Below are positions 9,441 to 18,958 of a DNA stretch of 64,000 nt, in pieces. Within the stretch, counting starts at the first letter, position 1; every line of letters begins with the position of its first letter. Origin of the DNA: Acidobacteria bacterium AB60 (lineage in GTDB: Bacteria > Acidobacteriota > Terriglobia > Terriglobales > Acidobacteriaceae); the NCBI GenBank assembly GCA_008682415.1, contig VANK01000010.1:62001-126000 (forward strand). Direction: 5' to 3'. The translations under genes and the position numbers were made by a program. Below the pieces are notes generated by a model. That model saw only the letters and a program-made list of their open reading frames with translations, had not been told where the DNA came from and did not search any database.

Positions 9441-11339
9441 ATGAAGAGCAGGAACTTATCGATAATCGTCATGATGTGGATGCTTGCCGCAACTTTGGCA
9501 ACCGCGCAAACCTGGGCTTCGTTCTTGCTCCCGGGGCAGGGAATCGATTGGTCGACCGCGGGCGTGGGGACTATTCCGACGCGGACCGTTTGCTCGACGT
9601 TGAACGGGGGAGCGAGCTTGGCAACCATCAATGCCGCGTTGGCGGCCTGCCCCAAAGGCGAGGCTGTGGTGCTCTCCGCGGGGACGTACACCATTTCAGG
9701 CACCGTCCACATTCCCGCGAATGTCACCCTGCGGGGCGTGGGCGCAGACAAAACCATTCTCAACGCAACCGGCACGGGGGAAGCACCCGTTCAGCTTGGG
9801 TCCGGCTCGGTCGTCTTTGTGCCGCGCACCATCACGAGCGGCGCCACCGCGGGTTCCACGCAGCTCGTATTGGGATCTACCTCGGGCGTGAATGCCGGAT
9901 CCTACCTCGTGGTCACGGAAACCAATGATCCCAACTATGTGACCGCCGCCGGTAGCGGCGGCAACTGCAACTGGTGCGACGGCAGCTGGACGAAGACCGG
10001 AAATTACGCGCGCGGACAGATTGTGCAGGTTACGGCCGTGAGCGGCAACTCCGTCACCATCTCCCCCGGCTTGTATACGCCCTATACGAACTCGCCCATC
10101 GCGGTGGCCTTCAATATGGCGGCAAGTTATGCCGGCGTCGAGAGCCTGCAGGTGAAGGCCAATAACACCGGCTACACCGCGAACTTCGCGATGGATCAAT
10201 GCGCCTACTGCTGGATCAAAGCCGTAGAGTCCAACTATGCCGACGGAGATCACGTGGAAGTCTCCTGGGGGTATCACGACGAGATCCGGGACAGCTACTT
10301 CTCGAACGCCTACCTGCATACGCCGGGAACGTACGACTCCGACGTAAAGCTTGTCCTCAAGACGAGCGCCAGCCTCATCGAGAACAACATCATCGAACGT
10401 ACCCACGTGGCCATCATGCTGGAGTGGGGACCGGCCGGAAACGTCATTGCCTACAACTACACCATGGGCGAGTTCGACAGCGGATCGCCGAATGTCGTGA
10501 TTGGCGGACTGGATTACCACGGAGCCCATCCGCAGTTCAACCTGGTGGAAGGCAACGTGATGACCCAGTTCTATGCCGACTCCATCTGGGGCAGCTCCAG
10601 CGATACGACAGCCTTCCGCAACTGGTTTGTGGGAACCAATCACATCTGCGCTCCGGCGTCCGGCCGCGGCACCGTGAGTTGCACGGGAACCAAGGGCTAT
10701 TACGGCTACCAAGCGGCTCGCGCCATTCAATTCTCTTACCTCTCCACGCGGAACTACTTCGTCGGCAATCTGGTCGGAAGCTCGCAGATGCAGGCGCTGC
10801 TCAAGGCAGGGAAGCCGGTTCCGCAGGCCGATCAACTCGAGTACGCCGCCCAGCGGCCCTACGAAGCGGCCCAGCAATGGACCTTCGGCTACGGCAGCGC
10901 TAACGACGATGGCCTGGGGAACGGCTGCGGAGGGGGCGTTGCTCCCTGCCACAAGGAAGGCAATACGGCGACCCAGCTCCTTCACGGAAACTACGACAAC
11001 CTGACCGCTGTGGCGACCTGGGCCTCGGGGATGAACAACATCCTCCCGACGTCGTTCTACCTCTCCGGCAAGCCTGGCTGGTGGGGTACGCTGCCCTTCC
11101 CGGCGATCGGCCCGGATATCAAGGGCGGCTCCGGTCCAGGGGCGCACAGCTTTGGAAATCCAGCCCAGAACTGTTACCTCAAAGTGATGGGTGGATCGGA
11201 CGGGGGGCAGGGGGGCCCCCTGACGTTTAACGCAGGAAACTGCTACGCCACCGACAAGATCGTCTCCGTTCCGGCAACGCGCCCGGTGCTGAGCCGTCGC
11301 GGCGTGGAGCCCGTCAGCCTTACCCTTCCCAGAAAGTAG
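9441..11339 (+). CDS. Secreted right-handed parallel beta-helix protein
   Basis: The 632-residue product starts at ATG 9441, with GAGG seven bases upstream, and opens with a signal peptide (hydrophobic core IIVMMWMLAATLATA, cleavage probably after AQT or nearby). A pectate-lyase-3-like beginning follows (LNGGASLATINAALAACP, then AGTYTISGTVHIPANVTLRG), which is the standard first coil of beta-helix proteins, and then repetitive N- and G-rich turns (ASLIENNIIERTHVAIML). Such proteins in polysaccharide loci are usually lyases, hydrolases or epimerases acting on the polymer in the periplasm or outside. No catalytic residue set can be assigned by eye, so enzyme class and substrate stay open. Confidence 0.7.
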   Translation: MKSRNLSIIVMMWMLAATLATAQTWASFLLPGQGIDWSTAGVGTIPTRTVCSTLNGGASLATINAALAACPKGEAVVLSAGTYTISGTVHIPANVTLRGVGADKTILNATGTGEAPVQLGSGSVVFVPRTITSGATAGSTQLVLGSTSGVNAGSYLVVTETNDPNYVTAAGSGGNCNWCDGSWTKTGNYARGQIVQVTAVSGNSVTISPGLYTPYTNSPIAVAFNMAASYAGVESLQVKANNTGYTANFAMDQCAYCWIKAVESNYADGDHVEVSWGYHDEIRDSYFSNAYLHTPGTYDSDVKLVLKTSASLIENNIIERTHVAIMLEWGPAGNVIAYNYTMGEFDSGSPNVVIGGLDYHGAHPQFNLVEGNVMTQFYADSIWGSSSDTTAFRNWFVGTNHICAPASGRGTVSCTGTKGYYGYQAARAIQFSYLSTRNYFVGNLVGSSQMQALLKAGKPVPQADQLEYAAQRPYEAAQQWTFGYGSANDDGLGNGCGGGVAPCHKEGNTATQLLHGNYDNLTAVATWASGMNNILPTSFYLSGKPGWWGTLPFPAIGPDIKGGSGPGAHSFGNPAQNCYLKVMGGSDGGQGGPLTFNAGNCYATDKIVSVPATRPVLSRRGVEPVSLTLPRK

Positions 11340-11405
11340 ACCCGGTCACCAGGCGGTCAACATCCCCTGCCGGTGTTGGCATTCTGGTTACCGATGGGGA
11401 GCAGC

Positions 11406-11470
11406 GGGTACACCCTGTTTGTGGGATATTGCGTTAGATCAAATTGCTCTACGCTGAACAGGATGTACCC
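11406..11470. promoter_or_regulatory. Long inverted repeat in the leader of the Wza-like gene
   Basis: GGGTACACCCTGTT at 11406-11419 is repeated in inverted form at 11457-11470 (AACAGGATGTACCC), with one mismatch and a 37-base spacer. It lies in the 319-base gap 11340-11658, which holds no gene. It is not followed by a T-run, so it is a candidate operator pair or RNA leader structure for the export genes rather than a plain terminator. No known riboswitch class is recognised. Confidence 0.4.
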
Positions 11471-11658
11471 CTGCGCACGGATTCATCTCCCCGTCCGAGA
11501 GCGGGTGGGCGTGTTGTGTTCAGGGGCTTAAGACCCCGGAAGATAAAGAGTTAGCGCGATTGCCTTCCCCGGTGCAATCAGCAAGAGCGGTGCGGGGCCG
11601 GGTACTTCTTCAGCAGATTCGCGCGGCGCGCGAATCGGGCAGATTTGAGCGAAGAACC

Positions 11659-12771
11659 ATGAACCGGCATCTCCACAAATCGGCGTTGGTCTTCCTTCTC
11701 GGGACCGCTTTGTCCGCGGCCGGATGGAGCCAGAGCGCGTCGCAACTCCCCGCCGCAGCCAAGCCGAAAGCTGCCACGGTGAAGCCGGCCCTGAATCCAG
11801 CCCTGAACTCGGGCTCGGACTCCCAACAGAGCCCCGCCGGCCCTGAATCGCCGAGTGCACCCGGCCCCGCGGCCTCCGGACCGCAGCTCAAACCCAATCC
11901 TCTCGAAGAGATGCGCAAATTCGAGCCCGCGGCCGATGAAGAGTACCGTCTCGGGAAGGGCGACGAGATCACCGTCGACTTCGCCGGCCGGCCGGATCTG
12001 CAGGCCAAATTGGTCGTAGGCCCCGACGGCCGGATCTCGCTTCCGCTCGCCGGCGAAATCATGCTCGCCGGCCTCTCTCGTTCCGAAGCAGCCAAGGCCA
12101 TCGAATCCGCCCTGAGCGCCTACTATTCCAATCTCGCCGCTCAGGTCACCGTCACCAAGTACACCGCGAACCGCGTCATGGTGCTGGGCGCGGTGGAGCA
12201 CCCCGGCCCCATGCTCTTCGACGGCGTACCGACGCTGCTCGAAGCGATCTCCCGCGGCGGCCTTCCCACCGCCGGACCGGAAAAACGCCCGCAGATACCC
12301 GATCAGTGCGCCATCTATCGCGGCAGTGATCAGGTGCTATGGGTCCAGCTGCGATCTTTGATCGACTCCGGGAATCCTCTTGCCGACCTGCGCCTCCGTC
12401 GCGACGACGTAATCTATGTTCCCGATCCCGCCGCCAGGTTCGTCTCCGTGCTGGGCGAAGTGCAGCATCCCGGGGCCGTGCCCCTCACCACGGGCACCAC
12501 GCTCGCCAGTGTGCTGGCCTCAGTGGGCGGCATCACCGACAAGGCCGGCGGCAAACCGAAGATCCAGATCGTGGATCCCGCGGGCGGCGTCACCCGGACC
12601 GTGGCCTTCAACGACCTGTTAAATCCCGCCAAGAACCTCGAAGTGACGCTGAAACCCGGCGAGATCATCTATGTGCCGCAGACCGGATTCTCCCGCGCCA
12701 CCTACTACCTCGAACGCCTGAACCCGATGACCCAGATGGCCATGGTGCTCTCGTACAACGGGGTCCTATGA
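11659..12771 (+). CDS. Polysaccharide export protein, Wza/OPX family
   Basis: A 370-residue periplasmic or outer-membrane export protein. It opens with a signal peptide (hydrophobic core ALVFLLGTALSAAG) but has no lipobox cysteine, unlike E. coli Wza. An A/P-rich linker follows, then a poly_export domain (DEEYRLGKGDEITVDFAG, then PDGRISLPLAGEI) at about 92-190, and two SLBB segments (NRVMVLGAVEHPGPM and RFVSVLGEVQHPGAV). OPX proteins form the channel that passes the finished polymer out of the periplasm. ATG 11659 is chosen because it starts the signal peptide; the frame is open upstream but reads as noncoding leader. Its stop overlaps the next start (ATGA 12768-12771). Confidence 0.85.
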   Translation: MNRHLHKSALVFLLGTALSAAGWSQSASQLPAAAKPKAATVKPALNPALNSGSDSQQSPAGPESPSAPGPAASGPQLKPNPLEEMRKFEPAADEEYRLGKGDEITVDFAGRPDLQAKLVVGPDGRISLPLAGEIMLAGLSRSEAAKAIESALSAYYSNLAAQVTVTKYTANRVMVLGAVEHPGPMLFDGVPTLLEAISRGGLPTAGPEKRPQIPDQCAIYRGSDQVLWVQLRSLIDSGNPLADLRLRRDDVIYVPDPAARFVSVLGEVQHPGAVPLTTGTTLASVLASVGGITDKAGGKPKIQIVDPAGGVTRTVAFNDLLNPAKNLEVTLKPGEIIYVPQTGFSRATYYLERLNPMTQMAMVLSYNGVL

Positions 12772-15700
12772 CAGCGCTGCGTCCCAGCGGTGGACTGCGC
12801 GACGATCTCGCGGCTGGAGCCGTGCCGCTGGAGACCGCGCCCTCCGTGCGCGCCCTGCCGCACGGGAGCGCCCCTCAGACCTTCGTCAATCTCGATCTGA
12901 AGCGCAGCCTGCACCTTCATCGCAGGCTCGCCGTCGGAATCTTCCTCGCGGCATTGGCCCTGTGTCTTGGATACGTCGCGAAGAGCTGGAATCACTACAC
13001 CGCCGAGACCCTGGTGTACGTGCAGCCCGCCCCGCCCCGCCTCCTGGACTCTGCGCCCACGCAGCATTGGCCCTACGACGCCAATACCTACGAGTCCTAC
13101 ATCCAGCAGCAGATTCACAACGTCACCCGTCCCGACGTGCTGGTCGCCGCGGTGCACAAGTTGCACGGCTGGAAAGACTCTTCGGAGAGCGACCAGGCCG
13201 CCGCCGCGCGCCTCGACCGGGCCGTGGAAGTCGTGCGCGTCGGTGCGTCGTATCAACTCTCCATCACCGCGAAGGCAAGGAACGCCGTTGAGGCTGCCCA
13301 GATTGCCAACGCCGTGGCCGCAAGCTTCATTGAAAGCGCGACGCGCGAACTGCGTTCCGGGGACACCCAGCGCATTGAGCTGCTGCGCGAAGAGCGCGAC
13401 CGCATCGTCAAGGAGCTGGCCTCCGATCGCGCCGAACAGGAAGACCTGAACAAGAAGCTCGGCATCGCCGCCGTCGCCGGCACCACCCCCGATCCTTACG
13501 ATGAGCAGATCGCCGCGGTGCGCGCGGAACTCGTGAAGGCCCGTACCGCCAGCGATGAAGCGGCCGCCCGCCTCACCAGCCTGGGCAAAACCGGCTCCTC
13601 CAACGCTGCCCTCGATGCCGAGGCGGACGAGATCGTGTCCTCGGATGCAGGCATGGTCGCCATGAAGACCGCCCTCAACAAGCGCCGCTCCGACCTGATC
13701 TCGCAGATGGCGAACCTCACGCCCAACCATCCGCAGTACAAGCAGGATGCCGAGGAACTCGCCAAGATCAACACCTCGCTGGAAGGCATCAGCAAAGACC
13801 TGCGCGAGAAAGCCTCGGCGCATATTCAGCAGCGGCTCAAAAACGACCTGGAGCGCACCTCCGCGGTGGAGTCCAAGCTCAACGGACAGCTCGCGCAACT
13901 CACCGGGGCTGCCGGCTCCGCCACTCCTCGTCTGCAGCGTTCCAATGAACTTGCCACCGACATCCTTCGCCTTCAGAACCGATTCGCCGTCGTCGATGAG
14001 CAGTTCCGCAATCTGACCATGGAGGCCAGTGCGCCGGGAGCCGTCTATGTCGCCTCTGCGGCCACCCCGCCTCTCAGTGCCGACCATGCCAAGACCTTCC
14101 GCAACGCGTTCATCATCCTTGTGCTGGGCCTGGTGCTGGCCATGGGCGCTGCCCTGCTCGCCCACAATCTCGATCCCCACATCTACGTCGCCAAGGATGT
14201 GGAGCAGATCCTCGGATACCCGCCGATGGCCATCCTGCCCGATTTCCACGAGGTGGGCAGCGGGGTCGCCGAAGAGTACACCTTGCGCCTGGCGGCGGCC
14301 GTGGAGCACGCCTACCAGGAAGGCGCCATCAAGAGCTGCATCTTCACCGGCGTGACCGCCGGCGCGGGCGCCACCACGCTGGCCACCAAAGTGGCCAACA
14401 TGCTCCAGGCCATGGGCCGCGAGACCGTGTTGGTGGATGCCACCGGTGCGCCCCCTGCGGAAACCAGCAACGCCGAGACCACCGATCTGGTTCCTGCACC
14501 GCGCGGAAGCCGCTCGACAGCTCTCCTGCAGAGAATGACCGACGTCACCTCCGGCGACAGCATCGTGGTCACAGATTCCGCCCCGCTGCTGGTCTCTGGC
14601 GAGACCGAATACCTGGCGCGCTTCGTCGACTCCGCCATCGTTGTCATTGAATCCGGCGTGACCACCCGCAGCGAACTCAGAGAGCTCTCCAGGACGCTGC
14701 AGCGCCTCGAAGTATCCGCGGTCGGGTTCGTGCTCAATCGCGTTCCTCTCGCCAAGGCCAACGCCTCCTTCCGCGACTCCGTGAAGGCTGTCGAACAGCA
14801 TCTGCACGCGCAATCCCGCGCCTTCTCCCGAAATGCCGCGCGGAACCAGCAGACCGCCGCGGCCCGCGAGGGCTTCCCCGAGCCCCGCGCAGCACGTTCC
14901 CGACACAAGGCCGATCCGGCTCGCGACGCCGAGCCCCCCCGTTCGGCTCCCCGGCAGCAAAGCAGCCCGTCCCCAAGCAACATGGACGCGCCGGCACCGC
15001 GAGAACGCAACAAGACCGAAGACGCCGAACGGAAACCCGCCGCACAAGCCTCGGCTGCGGCCCCGGAAGCCGCGGAACAACAGGGCCCGGCGCCCCGCAT
15101 CATTCCGCCCGAACCCGTGCGCGAACCGGCCCGGCCCGCGCGCCGGCCCGAAGCCGCCCCCACCATCACCGCGCACCGGTTCATCACTCCGGAACCAGAC
15201 CCTGATCCGGGACCCGTTCCCGTCGGCGATGCCCGCCCGGCCGCGCCCATGCCGCGACCGGCCGAGCCCCAGGTCGCTGCCCGGGAACCGGCCGCTGCTG
15301 CATGGCAGCCCGAACCGGTGAAGCCACCCACGCCCGCGGCTCCCATCCCGCAACAAGTCCCGCGCGGCCGTGAGCAGAAACGCCCCGCTCCCGCCTCGGT
15401 GTCTGCCAAGCCGGTAGAGGTCCGGCCAGAGCCGCCGAAGGAGCCTGTTCGCCCGGTGGTCGAGCGCCCCGTGGAAGTGCGCACGCCGCCTCCCGCCGCG
15501 CCTGCTGCGCCGGTGGTCGAAGCCATACGTTCCTCCGGCCCGGCGTCCCAAACCGATCCCCGCAAGTCAAATCCGCCGGTCAAGTTCGGACCGGACTGGG
15601 TCGCTCCCGCGGGAGAAGTATCTTCAGCCAGCGGCACCGTGATTGAGCCTCCCGTCGCCGCGCAGATGCGCGCGGAGCCGTTTGTCTCGCGCGTGGAGCC

Positions 15701-16193
15701 GCGCGCAAATTCCGCTTCGTCCGGCGCTGCTGCTTCCGCCTATCGGGCATCCGAGCCTGCCACGCCCAAGCCGGACAACCCGCCTCACTCGCCGGAGTCG
15801 GTAGAAGACGGCGACGATCTTCCCTACAGCGCAGCTTCGCGTCTGGGCGGACTGCGCACCCTGCTGGTCTCCCTGGGACTCAAGGCACTCAACAAAGAAG
15901 GCGACGAAGCAGGAGACGCCGAAGGGGGCCAGACCTTCGAGCGCAACGCGGAGCGGCCCGTGTACGCCGAACCCATCTCCGCTTACCCGTCCACCGGTGT
16001 CGAGACTGTGGGACCGGATGCAGCTTCGGTCAAGGCCAAGCCCGAGTTTCTGCCGCCCAAGCCGGTCCTGGAGGCGCCTGCGGAGCGGGAAAAAGAAGCG
16101 GTTCGGCCGGTGCCCAAGCGCCTGCGCTGGGATGACCCGCAAGATGTAGAGACACTGCCGTCATGGCGCGGACAATATCGTAAGCGGAGGTAG
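12768..16193 (+). CDS. Wzc/GumC-like polysaccharide copolymerase with degenerate P-loop and long Pro-rich tail
   Basis: A 1141-residue protein. Order: cytoplasmic N-terminus, first membrane helix at about 48-68, Wzz-type periplasmic domain with long coiled-coil stretches, second membrane helix at about 446-466 (FIILVLGLVLAMGAALL), a BY-kinase-like domain at about 515-680, then some 450 residues rich in P, A, E and R. The Walker A region reads TGVTAGAGATT (near 527-536): the lysine of GKT/S is gone, and the Walker A' segment reads VLVDATGA. ATP binding and tyrosine autophosphorylation are therefore doubtful, and no terminal Tyr cluster is present. It should pair with the Wza-like protein to control chain length and export. 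It is translationally coupled to wza. Confidence 0.8.
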   Translation: MTALRPSGGLRDDLAAGAVPLETAPSVRALPHGSAPQTFVNLDLKRSLHLHRRLAVGIFLAALALCLGYVAKSWNHYTAETLVYVQPAPPRLLDSAPTQHWPYDANTYESYIQQQIHNVTRPDVLVAAVHKLHGWKDSSESDQAAAARLDRAVEVVRVGASYQLSITAKARNAVEAAQIANAVAASFIESATRELRSGDTQRIELLREERDRIVKELASDRAEQEDLNKKLGIAAVAGTTPDPYDEQIAAVRAELVKARTASDEAAARLTSLGKTGSSNAALDAEADEIVSSDAGMVAMKTALNKRRSDLISQMANLTPNHPQYKQDAEELAKINTSLEGISKDLREKASAHIQQRLKNDLERTSAVESKLNGQLAQLTGAAGSATPRLQRSNELATDILRLQNRFAVVDEQFRNLTMEASAPGAVYVASAATPPLSADHAKTFRNAFIILVLGLVLAMGAALLAHNLDPHIYVAKDVEQILGYPPMAILPDFHEVGSGVAEEYTLRLAAAVEHAYQEGAIKSCIFTGVTAGAGATTLATKVANMLQAMGRETVLVDATGAPPAETSNAETTDLVPAPRGSRSTALLQRMTDVTSGDSIVVTDSAPLLVSGETEYLARFVDSAIVVIESGVTTRSELRELSRTLQRLEVSAVGFVLNRVPLAKANASFRDSVKAVEQHLHAQSRAFSRNAARNQQTAAAREGFPEPRAARSRHKADPARDAEPPRSAPRQQSSPSPSNMDAPAPRERNKTEDAERKPAAQASAAAPEAAEQQGPAPRIIPPEPVREPARPARRPEAAPTITAHRFITPEPDPDPGPVPVGDARPAAPMPRPAEPQVAAREPAAAAWQPEPVKPPTPAAPIPQQVPRGREQKRPAPASVSAKPVEVRPEPPKEPVRPVVERPVEVRTPPPAAPAAPVVEAIRSSGPASQTDPRKSNPPVKFGPDWVAPAGEVSSASGTVIEPPVAAQMRAEPFVSRVEPRANSASSGAAASAYRASEPATPKPDNPPHSPESVEDGDDLPYSAASRLGGLRTLLVSLGLKALNKEGDEAGDAEGGQTFERNAERPVYAEPISAYPSTGVETVGPDAASVKAKPEFLPPKPVLEAPAEREKEAVRPVPKRLRWDDPQDVETLPSWRGQYRKRR

Positions 16194-16321
16194 GCAGCGC
16201 CGAGTGCTTTACGCGGATCAAACGACTGCCGGCACTTGCACCGGGATCAGGCGCGGGATTCGCTGAATCGGAAGGCCAAAGAGTGTTGAGGACGCCTTTC
16301 CCACAGCCATAACCCGTGTGA

Positions 16322-16334
16322 TCCACAATGTGGA
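16322..16334. promoter_or_regulatory. 13-base palindrome upstream of phoU
   Basis: TCCACA-A-TGTGGA is a perfect dyad 65 bases before the phoU start, in the 205-base gap after the exopolysaccharide locus. It could be an operator. It does not match the PHO box I know, so the regulator is unknown. Confidence 0.25.
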
Positions 16335-16398
16335 ATTTCGCAGCGATGTAACATACCATGATGCACAATCGCTAGAAGGTTAGAAGGGAGATAGAGTC

Positions 16399-17070
16399 GT
16401 GCCCCGCATCCACTTTCAACAACAGCTCGCCGAGCTCAAGGACAAACTCCTTGCCATGGCTGCGCTGGCGCAGCAGGCGATGGAGTCGGCGGTGGACGCC
16501 TACCTGCAGCGCGACCTCGGACTCTGCCAATACGTTCGTCAGAATGAAACTGCCATCAACACCGCGCAGCGCGAGCTGGACGAGATGGCCTACGAACTGC
16601 TCTCCCGCGAGCAGCCCATGGCCATCGATCTGCGCTTCATTCTCGCCGTGATCAAGATCAACGGCGACCTGGAGCGGATCGGCGATCAGTCCGTGGCGAT
16701 TGCGCGCCGCACCCGCGATACCATCGAGACCGAGCCCGTTGAGCTGCCGGTCGACTTTGAAACCATGGGCGAGTGCACCAGCCGCATGATCCGGTCGGCC
16801 ATCCAGGCCCTGCTCGATGGCGACGCCCGCCTCGCCGACTCCGTGCGGGAGATGGACGACGAGGTGGATCGCATGAACCGCCGCGCCCACGCGGACCTGC
16901 TGCAGCTCATTCAGGACGAGTCGAAGAAGACCCAGCAGGCGATGAACGGACTCTTCGTCGCGCGTTCCCTGGAGCGGATTGCCGACCACGCCTCAAACAT
17001 CGCCACCGACGTGATCTTTTGGATCCGCGGCGCCGACGTGCGGCACCAGCTCAGCATGGCGATGGATTAA
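16399..17070 (+). CDS. phoU: Phosphate-signalling protein PhoU
   Basis: A 223-residue, all-helical protein with two PhoU repeats. Each carries the metal-cluster motif of the family: E..A..R..R-like ELDEMAYELLSREQPMAIDLRF and DDEVDRMNRRAHADLLQLI, followed by RSLERIADHASNIATDVIFW near the end. PhoU links the PstSCAB phosphate transporter to the PhoR/PhoB system and represses it when phosphate is plentiful. The start is GTG 16399 behind AAGGGAG. No pst or phoB genes are adjacent, so it stands alone here. Confidence 0.9.
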   Translation: MPRIHFQQQLAELKDKLLAMAALAQQAMESAVDAYLQRDLGLCQYVRQNETAINTAQRELDEMAYELLSREQPMAIDLRFILAVIKINGDLERIGDQSVAIARRTRDTIETEPVELPVDFETMGECTSRMIRSAIQALLDGDARLADSVREMDDEVDRMNRRAHADLLQLIQDESKKTQQAMNGLFVARSLERIADHASNIATDVIFWIRGADVRHQLSMAMD

Positions 17071-17091
17071 GAAAGAACGCAGGCAAAATCA

Positions 17092-17116
17092 GAGGGGCAG
17101 CCATCGGCTGCCCCTC
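17092..17116. terminator. Bidirectional terminator between phoU and dps
   Basis: An 11-base perfect stem (GAGGGGCAGCC / GGCTGCCCCTC) with a 3-base loop lies between two convergent genes. On the minus strand it is followed by GATTTTGC, giving a short T-tract after dps. Confidence 0.75.
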
Positions 17117-17138
17117 GTCTCATGCACCCGCGCTTTCT

Positions 17139-17642
17139 CTAGCGAAGCGTCTCATACAGGAACCACGCGCGGCGCTCCGTCTCGTCCAGCCAGTTTTCAA
17201 TCAGGCTTGTCGTGGCGTGGTCGCCCGCCGCGCTGGTGATCTCGTGGGCCGCGCGTAGATTATCGGCCAGCGCCCGGTTGTCTCTTTCCAACTCCCGCAG
17301 CATCTCCTCCGGTGCCACGTTCGCCTTGTCGTTATCGGAGATGCGGGTGAGGCGTGACACCTCGCCCACCGACCGGAGAGTCGTGCCGCCAACCTTGCGG
17401 ACGCGCTCCGCAATATCGTCGCTCATCGCGAAGATCTGGCTGGCCTGTTCGTCGAGCAGCAGGTGATAGTCGCGGAAGTGCCGCCCCGTCATGTGCCAGT
17501 GGAAGTTCTTGGTCTTGATATAGAGAGCGAAAACATCGGCAAGCAGCGGATTGAGTGCGCGGGAGATGCTTTGCACATCCTCGGGGGAAAAGCCGCCCGG
17601 GGCCGTCACGTTGGCATTGCGAAGAGCTTCTGTCGTTGCCAT
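17139..17642 (-). CDS. dps: Dps-family ferritin-like DNA-protection protein
   Basis: A 167-residue protein with the Dps four-helix core. The ferroxidase residues are in YIKTKNFHWHMTG and HLLLDEQASQIFAMSDDIAER, the standard inter-subunit iron site (H, D, E). Dps oxidises ferrous iron with hydrogen peroxide inside a dodecamer and often binds DNA in starved cells. The N-terminus carries few lysines, so DNA binding is not assured. The start is ATG 17642 with AAGGAGA upstream. The gene is monocistronic and shares a terminator with convergent phoU. Confidence 0.9.
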   Translation of the reverse strand: MATTEALRNANVTAPGGFSPEDVQSISRALNPLLADVFALYIKTKNFHWHMTGRHFRDYHLLLDEQASQIFAMSDDIAERVRKVGGTTLRSVGEVSRLTRISDNDKANVAPEEMLRELERDNRALADNLRAAHEITSAAGDHATTSLIENWLDETERRAWFLYETLR

Positions 17643-17750
17643 GATTCTCCTTTTGTCCGAACCGGCGCCGCGAGGCGAGCGGGGAAGGGCGCCCTGGTTC
17701 GCAACCTTAGGATGCGCGACTGCGTTTCTCTGATTCGTGCAACGTCGATG

Positions 17751-17788
17751 AAAAAAGAACCGGCGCCGCCTTTATCGGCGGAGCCGGT
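17751..17788 (-). terminator. Intrinsic terminator of the phosphate acyltransferase gene
   Basis: The stem ACCGGC-G-CCGCC pairs with GGCGG-A-GCCGGT (one internal mismatch). On the minus strand it is followed by a T-run (A-run 17751-17756 on the plus strand), 30 to 70 bases after the stop of the upstream gene. Confidence 0.75.
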
Positions 17789-17820
17789 CCGTGTCGAAGT
17801 TGGGTTTGATGAATCTTTGG

Positions 17821-18807
17821 TTAAACCTTCACGCTCGGGTGCGTCGCATAGTGCAGCAGAACCGCCACCGCACAACTCGTGAGCCGGGTTTCGGCCGAGT
17901 CGGCGCGGCTGGTGAGGATCGTCGGCACCCGCGCGCCCAGCACAATTCCGGCAAGTTGTGCGCCGCCCAGGTACTCCAGCTGCTTGGCCAGCATGTTGCC
18001 GCTCTCGAGATCGGGAACCACCAGGATATCGGCCTGCCCAACCACCGGCGACTCCAGCTTCTTGATGGCGGCAGCCTTGGCGCTTACCGCCGTATCAAAG
18101 GCCAGCGGTCCATCCAGGATGCCTCCCGTAATCTGCCCGCGATCCGCCATCTTGCATAGTGCGGCGGCATCGAGCGTTGACTTGATCTTGGGATTCACCG
18201 TCTCCACGGCCGAGAGCAGCGCAACCTTGGGCTCGGGGATGCCCAGCGCATGAGCCAGGTCAATCGCATTCTGTACGATGTGCACCTTGTCTTCCAGCTC
18301 GGGAACGATGTTGATGGCCGCGTCAGTGATCAGCAGCGTGCGCGGATAGGCCGGCGTGTCCATCACAAACACGTGCGAGATGCGCCGCGCCGTGCGCAGC
18401 CCCGTATCGCGCTGCATGGCGGCTTTCATGAGCTCATCTGTGTGCAGGCTGCCTTTCATCATGGCCTGGGCATTCCCTGCCCGGCACATGGCTACTCCCA
18501 GCTCTGCGGCCCTCGCTTCGTCGTCCGCCTGCAGGATGGGATACTCGGCAAGGTCTACCCCGATCCGGGCGGCAAGCGATCTGATCGCTGGCTCATCGCC
18601 TATGATCGTGGGCTCGATCAGCCCGGCGGCGGCAGCTTCCACTGTGCCCCTGAGCGCAACATCCGACTGCGGCCAGACCACCGCCGTGGTGATGGCGGGC
18701 AGGTCCTTGCAGCGTTCCAGAAACTGGTGGAAGACGTGGTAATCGGCGGGATGGCCCACCAGCGGATCCACCGCCACTGCTTCGGCAAGAGGAGCAAGAT
18801 CACTCAT
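17821..18807 (-). CDS. Phosphate acetyl/butyryltransferase family protein
   Basis: A 328-residue enzyme of the PTA/PTB fold. Family features seen are PTIIGDEPAIRSLAA, GSLHTDELMKAAM, FVMDTPAYPRTLLITDAAIN and the C-terminal GQADILVVPDLESGNML, the acyl-phosphate/CoA-binding region. The reaction is interconversion of acyl-CoA plus phosphate with acyl-phosphate plus CoA. The length fits Ptb or a stand-alone Pta domain. The acyl chain (acetyl or butyryl) cannot be told from sequence alone, and no acetate or butyrate kinase is adjacent. ATG 18807 is chosen over the in-frame ATG 18828 because GGAGAAC lies at the right distance. Confidence 0.8.
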   Translation of the reverse strand: MSDLAPLAEAVAVDPLVGHPADYHVFHQFLERCKDLPAITTAVVWPQSDVALRGTVEAAAAGLIEPTIIGDEPAIRSLAARIGVDLAEYPILQADDEARAAELGVAMCRAGNAQAMMKGSLHTDELMKAAMQRDTGLRTARRISHVFVMDTPAYPRTLLITDAAINIVPELEDKVHIVQNAIDLAHALGIPEPKVALLSAVETVNPKIKSTLDAAALCKMADRGQITGGILDGPLAFDTAVSAKAAAIKKLESPVVGQADILVVPDLESGNMLAKQLEYLGGAQLAGIVLGARVPTILTSRADSAETRLTSCAVAVLLHYATHPSVKV

Positions 18808-18958
18808 GAGATGTTCTCCGGGCCGCATGGAAAGAGAGTATCAGCGGCTCAACGAAAACATTCTCACCGGCACGCTCATCCGAGGCCTGTGCGGTGGGTC
18901 ACACGGCGGACCCGTGTACCAGTTTGCGGTACAAACGGGCCCTGCCCAACAGCTCTCT

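Noticed and set aside
12705..15551. A 948-codon minus-strand frame opposite the Wzc-like gene
   Set aside because: It is a high-GC shadow; the plus strand has clear family motifs, signal helices and gene coupling.
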